From: an uncultured Eubacteriales bacterium
GTDB lineage: Bacteria; Bacillota; Clostridia; Oscillospirales; CAG-272
Direction of reading: 5' to 3'
Length of the DNA: 9,353 nt
Assembly: GCA_900321265.1 (NCBI GenBank)
Contig: ONVJ01000173.1
Coordinates: 1 to 9,353, forward strand
The position numbers and the translations under genes were made by a program. Positions 1-4,609 of the stretch are shown one piece after another. Every line of letters begins with the position of its first letter. The stretch's first letter is position 1. The notes below the pieces were generated by a model. It was not told where the DNA came from. It searched no databases and worked only from the letters and a program-made list of their open reading frames with translations.

Positions 1-84
1 AACTCTCTTAGGGCCGTTGTTTACCGCGTTCATCGGTTTGACTGGTCCGCACTCATTGGCGAAATCGATCTTGACTTTGCTCAT
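1..84 (-). CDS. N-terminal fragment of a GH39-like glycoside hydrolase (partial, runs off left edge)
   Basis: Only the first 28 codons are in the window. Reading the minus strand from an ATG at 84-82 gives MSKVKIDFANECGPVKPMNA followed by VNNGPKRV, open to the edge. The KPMNAVNNGP wording is what I remember from the N-termini of clostridial proteins annotated as glycosyl hydrolase family 39 (beta-xylosidase-like). That is recall of a short motif, not a domain match. The start is supported by an AAAGG ribosome binding site about 10 bases upstream and a well-spaced promoter at 126-154. If the call holds, the product would cleave plant-type oligosaccharides, probably in the cytoplasm since no signal peptide is visible. 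It is transcribed divergently from mrp. That a gene starts here is fairly likely; the family is tentative. Confidence 0.5.
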   Translation of the reverse strand, partial: MSKVKIDFANECGPVKPMNAVNNGPKRV

Positions 85-125
85 ATCCGGTCTACCTTTC
101 GACGAATATAAATTTAATTATATAA

Positions 126-154
126 ATTTTATCATATTTCAGACCGGTTTTCAA
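126..154 (-). promoter_or_regulatory. SigA-type promoter for the left-edge gene
   Basis: On the minus strand there is a -35 box TTGAAA (154-149), a 17-base spacer and a -10 box TAAAAT (131-126), with a TG one base ahead of the -10 (extended -10). Transcription would start near 119, giving a leader of roughly 35 bases before the ATG at 84. Spacing and both boxes are close to consensus, and the region is strongly AT-rich compared with its surroundings. Confidence 0.7.
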
Positions 155-159
155 GTCGT

Positions 160-494
160 TATCCAAAATACTTGAAAAAATAAATAAATCCCTTGTGCCC
201 GTTCATGATCATTTTAGAAAAATACGGTCTTGTTCAAACTCTGCGACGATATTTTCTGCACGTGGCTCTTTTTTTTTCATAAAAATCAGAATCTGAATGT
301 TGTTTCAGACAAAAAACGAGAAAGGCCGATATCTTTCACGGCTCCCCGGCCGTGACAGTCGGGTGGCTTTCAAAACGGTCAGACTTTTTTAACACACACC
401 GGTCCCGGATTCCGGTCATTCCTGTATTCCGCGACCTCCGATCTCTTCAAAGCAAGCGGTATCCCCTCCCTGCCGGACACCGCAAAAATAAATG
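160..494. other. Intergenic region without a recognisable gene
   Basis: About 335 bases lie between the two divergent promoters. They contain a run of nine T at 269-277 and a perfect 7-bp hairpin with a 6-base loop (TCACGGC 336-342 with GCCGTGA 349-355) that is not followed directly by a T run on either strand. Six T at 384-389 follow about 28 bases later on the plus strand. No reading frame has a credible start with a ribosome binding site, and I see no tRNA, riboswitch or repeat that I recognise. It may hold regulatory sites or a small RNA, but nothing in the sequence shows that. Confidence 0.5.
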
Positions 495-522
495 TTGTTT
501 TTTCGGGAAAAAGTGTTATAAT
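495..522 (+). promoter_or_regulatory. Extended -10 promoter for the mrp-lgt-folD block
   Basis: A consensus -10 box TATAAT lies at 517-522, preceded by TGT (514-516) to form a full extended -10. A -35-like TTGTTT lies at 495-500 with a 16-base spacer. The predicted transcription start near 529 gives a leader of about 93 bases before the mrp ATG at 622. This is the best plus-strand promoter seen in the window and the likely main promoter of the plus-strand genes. Confidence 0.75.
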
Positions 523-548
523 ATATAAGATAAAGTCGATAAAAAATG

Positions 549-598
549 CGCGGGAGGATCCGGGTATTTCCGTCTGAAGATGCCCTTGATCCGCCGCG
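549..598 (+). promoter_or_regulatory. Folded leader element just upstream of the mrp ribosome binding site
   Basis: CGCGG (549-553) pairs with CCGCG (594-598), and GGATC (556-560) pairs with GATCC (588-592), separated by a 2x1 internal loop. GGG (562-564) can pair further with CCC (583-585). The stem ends two bases before the AAAGAAAGGA ribosome binding site at 601-610. It has no T run, so it does not look like a terminator; it could tune translation or mRNA stability. I do not recognise it as a known riboswitch class. Confidence 0.4.
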
Positions 599-600
599 TT

Positions 601-610
601 AAAGAAAGGA
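601..610 (+). promoter_or_regulatory. Ribosome binding site fixing the mrp start at 622
   Basis: AAAGAAAGGA ends 11 bases before the ATG at 622. An in-frame ATG also exists at 580, but it lies inside the folded leader and lacks a ribosome binding site. The protein starting at 622 begins with the cysteine-rich N-terminus expected for clostridial Mrp, so 622 is preferred. Confidence 0.75.
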
Positions 611-621
611 ATCTGGTAAAA

Positions 622-1476
622 ATGGCAGAAGAATGCACTCACGACTGTTCTACATGTTCAGCGAACTGTTCGTCAAGAAACGGCTCGGCGCAGAAGAGCC
701 TCAGGGAGGAGCCAAATCAGCTCTCTGACATAAAGCACGTCATAGCCGTGGTAAGCGGAAAGGGAGGCGTCGGCAAATCGCTCGTCTCCTGCATGCTCGC
801 GGTGGTCATGAACAGGCGCGGATATCAGGTCGGAATACTTGACGCCGACGTTACCGGGCCGTCTGTTCCGAAGGCCTTCGGCCTGAAGGGAGACGTTACC
901 GGCGACGAGCACGGCATGATACCGCCGAGGACAAAGACGGGGATCGACGTCATGTCGGTCAATCTCATGCTCGACGACGAAAAGAGGCCGGTCGTATGGA
1001 GAGGTTCGCTCATCGCGGGCACAGTCAAGCAGTTCTGGACAGATACGATCTGGAACGACACCGATCTGCTCATCGTCGACTGCCCTCCCGGCACCGGCGA
1101 CGTTCCGCTCACACTTTTCCAGTCGGTTCCTCTTGACGGCATAATCATAGTGAGCAGCCCGCAGGATCTGGTGTCGATGATCGTCAGCAAGGCCGCCAAC
1201 ATGGCCAGGATGATGAACATCCCGGTCCTCGGACTCGTAGAGAACATGAGCTACGCTGTCTGCCCTGACTGCGGAAGGAAGATCGAGATCTTCGGCGCGA
1301 GCCACATCGGCGAGATCGCCGATGAATTCGGATTCGACGTCCTTGCTAAGCTGCCGATCGATCCTAAACTCGCCGCCCTCTGCGACAGGGGCATGATCGA
1401 GCTCATGGAGAACGACTTGCTCGAGAACGCGGCGGACATGCTCGAGAAGAAGCTCGGACTCGGGCCGGATCAATAA
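622..1476 (+). CDS. mrp: Mrp/NBP35/ApbC-family Fe-S cluster carrier ATPase
   Basis: The product is 284 residues from the preferred ATG. It belongs to the SIMIBI P-loop ATPases of the Mrp/Nbp35 family, cytosolic dimers that bind an Fe-S cluster and pass it to apo-proteins. Visible features are a deviant Walker A, GKGGVGKS, at residues 46-53, a VDCPPGTGD switch II-type motif with Asp153, and a CPDC pair (Cys214, Cys217) that in the family forms the bridging cluster site between two subunits. The N-terminus has a further cysteine cluster, Cys5, Cys9, Cys12 and Cys16 (C-x3-C-x2-C-x3-C), followed by a short polar linker. Bacterial ApbC often lacks such a cluster, but related clostridial proteins carry one. 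It is first in the plus-strand block behind the promoter at 495-522; lgt follows after 96 bases. The long minus-strand frame opposite it is a codon-bias shadow. Confidence 0.95.
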   Translation: MAEECTHDCSTCSANCSSRNGSAQKSLREEPNQLSDIKHVIAVVSGKGGVGKSLVSCMLAVVMNRRGYQVGILDADVTGPSVPKAFGLKGDVTGDEHGMIPPRTKTGIDVMSVNLMLDDEKRPVVWRGSLIAGTVKQFWTDTIWNDTDLLIVDCPPGTGDVPLTLFQSVPLDGIIIVSSPQDLVSMIVSKAANMARMMNIPVLGLVENMSYAVCPDCGRKIEIFGASHIGEIADEFGFDVLAKLPIDPKLAALCDRGMIELMENDLLENAADMLEKKLGLGPDQ

Positions 1477-1516
1477 CGCCGATATTTACCAGATAATATT
1501 TTTATTTTCAATAAAC

Positions 1517-1547
1517 CGGGCTGTTTTCTCTTTTGAAAACTCACCCG
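1517..1547 (+). other. Stem-loop between mrp and lgt
   Basis: GTTTTC (1523-1528) pairs perfectly with GAAAAC (1535-1540) across a 6-base loop, and CGGG (1517-1520) pairs with CCCG (1544-1547) outside a 2x3 internal loop. The lgt ribosome binding site (AAAGGAA) lies about 10 bases downstream. There is no T run after it, so it is not a standard terminator. It may protect or process the mRNA, or may be chance. Confidence 0.35.
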
Positions 1548-1572
1548 TTATACCCCGAAAGGAACAGACCAT

Positions 1573-2838
1573 ATGGTTACGGTATCTTTTCCCGGACTGG
1601 GAATCGGAGAGTTCTCCTTTAACAAGGTGGCTTTCTCGATAGGCAGAATTGAGGTCAGATGGTACGGCATCCTGATCGTCATCGGTATGATTACCGCCTT
1701 TATCTATGCCTATCTTTATGTAAAAAAATCAAAAGTGAGTCTCGACGATATGACCGACGTTGCTCTTTTCACCATCGTATTCGGCATACTCGGCGCAAGG
1801 CTCTACTATGTGCTTTCAAAGCTTGACAGCTATGACAGCTTTCTTGATTTCTTCAAGATCTGGGAGGGCGGTCTCGGGATCTACGGCGGGATCATCGGAG
1901 GAGCGATAGCGCTCTTTGTCACCTGCCGCGTTAAGAAGCTGAAAGCTGCGCTGGTATTCGACGCTGCGGCGCCCGGCGTGATGATCGCGCAGGCTATAGG
2001 CAGATGGGGCAATTTCTTCAACGGCGAAGCCTACGGAGTCGAACCGAAGGAGTCATCTCCGCTTTACTTCCTTAGAATGACTTTGAAGCACGATGGATGG
2101 AGAAATGAGATAGTTGTCCAGCCCTGCTTCCTTTACGAATGCGTCTGGAACCTTCTGGGCTTCCTTCTTATCCTCCTTTTCCGGAAAAAGAAGAGATTCA
2201 ACGGGCAGATCTTCCTTGAATATCTCATCTGGTACGGCTTCGGCAGATTCTTCATCGAGAGCCAGAGGGCGGATTCGCTCTATATCGGAGCGACCGGCGT
2301 ACGCAAGTCGATGCTCGTCGGCGCGCTCTGCGTCATCATCGGCCTCGGTCTCCTGATCGCCGGGCTCGTCAAGACCAGAAAGGCGGTCCTCGCCGAAGGC
2401 GAATACGCCGACGTGTTTCCGAATCTCACCGGCAGGGGCAGTCAGAAGAATGACGGAAAGGCTTCCAGGCAGTCGGATGCGGCAGAAAAAAAGCAGGGGT
2501 CTGGCGAATCTTCCTCATATGAAGGCGAATCAGATGCTTCTGAAAAGATCATAGACCAGGTTCAGGACCCGGGTGAGGATTCATTCGCTGAACCAGGAGC
2601 GTATGACGAGGATCGGGTATCGGATGGGGATTCATCCTCAGAATCATGTTTACCGGATGAAAACGGCGAATCTCGTGATGAAGCTAAATACGCAGGTAAC
2701 GAAGCAGATAATGAGGCGGATAATACCGTCACATCAGCCGAAAATACTGCTGATGAAGTGATTTCATCCGAAGAAACAGTGACTGAAGACACATCATACT
2801 CCGAAGGGAATGATCCTGAGCCTCAGGAAAAAGAATAA
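1573..2838 (+). CDS. lgt: Prolipoprotein diacylglyceryl transferase with long acidic C-terminal tail
   Basis: Lgt transfers diacylglycerol from phosphatidylglycerol to the lipobox cysteine of prelipoproteins, the first step of lipoprotein maturation, in the cytoplasmic membrane. Seven hydrophobic segments are visible (about residues 29-50, 60-81, 99-120, 128-150, 185-203, 212-229, 247-266). The signature GRWGNFFNGE (143-152) carries Arg144, equivalent to essential Arg143 of E. coli. Tyr221, Arg225 and Glu229 match E. coli Tyr235, Arg239 and Glu243 in spacing. The position of E. coli His103 is Tyr104 here, a swap I recall as common in clostridia. Typical Lgt is about 260-300 residues; this one has 421 because of a Ser/Glu/Asp-rich tail from about residue 275, expected in the cytoplasm. 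The start ATG at 1573 has AAAGGAA 7 bases upstream. mrp precedes and folD follows. Confidence 0.95.
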   Translation: MVTVSFPGLGIGEFSFNKVAFSIGRIEVRWYGILIVIGMITAFIYAYLYVKKSKVSLDDMTDVALFTIVFGILGARLYYVLSKLDSYDSFLDFFKIWEGGLGIYGGIIGGAIALFVTCRVKKLKAALVFDAAAPGVMIAQAIGRWGNFFNGEAYGVEPKESSPLYFLRMTLKHDGWRNEIVVQPCFLYECVWNLLGFLLILLFRKKKRFNGQIFLEYLIWYGFGRFFIESQRADSLYIGATGVRKSMLVGALCVIIGLGLLIAGLVKTRKAVLAEGEYADVFPNLTGRGSQKNDGKASRQSDAAEKKQGSGESSSYEGESDASEKIIDQVQDPGEDSFAEPGAYDEDRVSDGDSSSESCLPDENGESRDEAKYAGNEADNEADNTVTSAENTADEVISSEETVTEDTSYSEGNDPEPQEKE

Positions 2839-2925
2839 AGATAAAAGAATGATTGAGGCAGAGACGGGAAAAGTGAGATCTTGTCACGACTTTACCGTCT
2901 TGCAGGAACAGAAGGAGCGTTATTT
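2839..2925 (+). other. lgt-folD intergenic gap
   Basis: These 87 bases hold no convincing terminator or promoter, so read-through from lgt into folD is likely. A TTG at 2881 opens the folD frame 15 codons early but lacks a well-placed ribosome binding site. Confidence 0.4.
2911..2917 (+). promoter_or_regulatory. Ribosome binding site fixing the folD start at 2926
   Basis: GAAGGAG ends 8 bases before the ATG at 2926. This decides against the in-frame TTG at 2881, because FolD proteins normally begin only a few residues before the conserved IIDGK motif, as the 2926 start does. Confidence 0.85.
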
Positions 2926-3783
2926 ATGTCAGCTGAAATAATCGACGGAAAACTTGTCGCGGCGTATGTCAGGTCTAAAGTCAAGGAAGAGGCTGCGGCT
3001 TTTGCCGACCGTTACGGAAGAGCACCGGGGCTTGCGGTGATAAGAGTCGGAGACGATCCGGCTTCGGCCGTTTACGTCAGAAACAAGATGAAGGCCTGCG
3101 ACGAGGTCGGATTCTTCTCAAAGACACTGCATCTGCCTGCCGATTCCGCCGAGGATGAAGTGATCGCGGCGGTCGAAGAGCTTAACAGTGTCATTTCAAT
3201 CGACGCATTTCTGGTGCAGCTGCCGCTCCCAAAAGGACTGAACGAGAAGAGGATCCTGTCATATGTCAAGAGAGAAAAGGACGCCGACGCCTTCTGCAGC
3301 CTTGACGCCGGACATCTGAAACTTGGAGGCGGTAATATCCTGCCCTGTACCCCGGCTGGAATAATGGAACTTCTTTCATACTACGGCATACAGGTCGCCG
3401 GGAGGGAATGCACCGTCGTCGGAAGATCGGATATCGTAGGCAGGCCGATGGCAGCACTGCTGCTTGCTGCTGACGCCACCGTCACTATCGCTCACAGCAG
3501 GACGACAGATCTTCCCGCGGTGACTCGCAGGGCCGACATTCTCGTCTCCGCGGTAGGTAAGGCAGGACTTATCACCGCCGACATGGTAAAGCCGGGAGCG
3601 GTCGTGATCGACGTCGGCATGAACCGCAACGCCGAGGGTAAGCTCTGCGGAGACGTCGATTTCGCCGGAGTTTCGGAGGTTGCGTCATATATAACTCCGG
3701 TACCCGGAGGGGTCGGACCCATGACCGTCGCGATGCTTATGCGCAACACGATGAACGCCGCTCTCGCGGCGTCGGATGAATGA
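2926..3783 (+). CDS. folD: Bifunctional methylenetetrahydrofolate dehydrogenase / methenyltetrahydrofolate cyclohydrolase
   Basis: FolD interconverts 5,10-methylene-, 5,10-methenyl- and 10-formyl-tetrahydrofolate, supplying one-carbon units for purines and formyl-Met-tRNA in the cytosol. The 285-residue length is normal. Catalytic residues are in place: Tyr50 and Lys54 in YVRNKMKACDEVG, matching E. coli Tyr52 and Lys56, QLPLP at 98-102, and Asp121 in KDADAF, where most relatives have KDVDGF. PCTPAG (140-145) follows, then the nucleotide-binding GRSDIVGRP (166-174), VIDVGMN (227-233) and PGGVGPMT (260-267). The stop overlaps the next start as ATGA, so the DUF1287 gene downstream is probably translationally coupled. 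The link is positional only; no shared pathway is known to me. Confidence 0.97.
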   Translation: MSAEIIDGKLVAAYVRSKVKEEAAAFADRYGRAPGLAVIRVGDDPASAVYVRNKMKACDEVGFFSKTLHLPADSAEDEVIAAVEELNSVISIDAFLVQLPLPKGLNEKRILSYVKREKDADAFCSLDAGHLKLGGGNILPCTPAGIMELLSYYGIQVAGRECTVVGRSDIVGRPMAALLLAADATVTIAHSRTTDLPAVTRRADILVSAVGKAGLITADMVKPGAVVIDVGMNRNAEGKLCGDVDFAGVSEVASYITPVPGGVGPMTVAMLMRNTMNAALAASDE

Positions 3784-4469
3784 GCAGCAGAGCTCCTGAG
3801 AGGACTTCCCGCGGGAAAAAGACCGTGATCGCCAGCTGCTGCGCCGCGGCAGCAGTCATAATCGCGGCCGCGGCGGTTATCTTCTTTTCGGTAATAAACG
3901 GCGACGGGAAGAAATATGACGCAGCGCATTTCGGACTTACCGACTACAAAAGTTCTTTGGACGCTGACGGCGACGGGATCGACGACGTTACCGATTTCCT
4001 TCAGAACGTGAAGGCTTATCTCGACAGGAAGCCCGAGTATAAAAGCGCCTATTACGCCGGGGGGTATCCCGACGACGGATACGGCGTATGCACCGACGTC
4101 GTCGCGTTCGGGCTCCTGGACGCCGGATATGACCTGCGGGAGCTTATTGACGCCGACCGGCGTGAACACCCCGAGAACTATGATCCTGATGAGCCGATCG
4201 ACAAAAACATCGACTACCGCCGCGTCCGCAATCTGCTTGCCTATCTGAAAACTCACGCGACCGAGATCACAGCCGATCTATCGGACATCGGGGAATGGCA
4301 GCCCGGCGACATCGTCATCTGGGATGGTCACGTCGGAGTTCTGTCGGAGAACCGAACAAGACGCGGCTGGCCTTATGTCTACCATCACGGATATGAGGGA
4401 CAGACGGAATACCAGCAGGACGTAATCAGGGTGAACAGAAAGATCATAGGTCATTTCAGGATTTCCTGA
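3780..4469 (+). CDS. Membrane-anchored DUF1287 protein (NlpC/P60-like fold suspected)
   Basis: The product has 229 residues. A basic N-terminus (residues 1-14) and an Ala/Val/Ile-rich segment (about 15-39) form a signal anchor or uncleaved signal peptide, placing the rest outside the membrane. From about residue 48 the sequence matches DUF1287 as I remember it: YYAGGYPDDGYGVCTDVV with Cys104 and Asp106, an NIDYRRV block (143-149), WQPGDIVIWDGHVGV with His184, and HHGY near residue 202. This Cys/His layout resembles the papain-like NlpC/P60 superfamily, so a cell-wall or amide hydrolase is plausible, but the family has no firm function that I know. A DADGDGIDD loop (61-69) resembles calcium-binding DxDxDG loops. 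The start overlaps the folD stop as ATGA and has no ribosome binding site of its own, implying coupled translation. It is the last gene before the terminator. Confidence 0.85.
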   Translation: MSSRAPERTSRGKKTVIASCCAAAAVIIAAAAVIFFSVINGDGKKYDAAHFGLTDYKSSLDADGDGIDDVTDFLQNVKAYLDRKPEYKSAYYAGGYPDDGYGVCTDVVAFGLLDAGYDLRELIDADRREHPENYDPDEPIDKNIDYRRVRNLLAYLKTHATEITADLSDIGEWQPGDIVIWDGHVGVLSENRTRRGWPYVYHHGYEGQTEYQQDVIRVNRKIIGHFRIS

Positions 4470-4480
4470 CCGCCGGTAAA

Positions 4481-4540
4481 AAAAAGAACACCGCACGAAG
4501 AGGTCTTTCGCCTTCTTTGTGCGGTGTTTCTAAATATTTT
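4481..4540. terminator. Bidirectional Rho-independent terminator between convergent genes
   Basis: A stem of about 17 bp (4487-4503 with 4512-4528, including a few G-T pairs) with the 8-base loop TCTTTCGC is flanked by an A run (4478-4485) on the left and TTTC plus an AT-rich stretch on the right. On the minus strand the A run becomes a long T run, making a near-ideal terminator for the ABC transporter gene. On the plus strand it ends the DUF1287 gene with a weaker T tract. Confidence 0.92.
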
Positions 4541-4567
4541 AAATATGTTTCCCGGCAGTTATTGCCA

Positions 4568-4588
4568 AAGCAGTCAGGCTGACTGTTT
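4568..4588. other. Small palindromic hairpin after the ABC transporter stop
   Basis: CAGTCA (4571-4576) pairs with TGACTG (4580-4585) around a 3-base loop, and AAG/TTT extends it. It lies 22 bases beyond the transporter stop on the minus strand, before the main terminator. The trailing T run is short on both strands, so it may help 3' end stability more than termination. Confidence 0.4.
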
Positions 4589-4609
4589 CGCGTCGCAGAT
4601 TTTTGTTGC

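Noticed and set aside
209..280. A 23-codon minus-strand frame starting MKKKEPRAEN
   Set aside because: There is no ribosome binding site before the ATG and the lysine run is just the T9 tract read backwards.
580..621. Upstream in-frame ATG for mrp
   Set aside because: It lies inside the folded leader with no ribosome binding site; 622 has AAAGAAAGGA and the expected family N-terminus.
379..642. An 87-residue minus-strand frame over the mrp promoter and leader
   Set aside because: It runs through the promoter and leader and into the mrp start, has no convincing ribosome binding site and no recognisable motif.
673..1473. A 266-residue open frame on the minus strand opposite mrp
   Set aside because: It exists because GC-rich third positions in mrp suppress stops on the opposite strand; the protein has no recognisable motif and no sensible start, while mrp is fully supported.
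3828..3842. Lipobox-like IASC in the DUF1287 protein, tempting next to lgt
   Set aside because: The cysteine lies at the start of the hydrophobic segment rather than after it, so it cannot act as a lipoprotein signal peptidase site.
3492..4256. A 254-residue minus-strand frame across folD and the DUF1287 gene
   Set aside because: It spans parts of two well-supported plus-strand genes, has no family motif, and is a codon-bias shadow.
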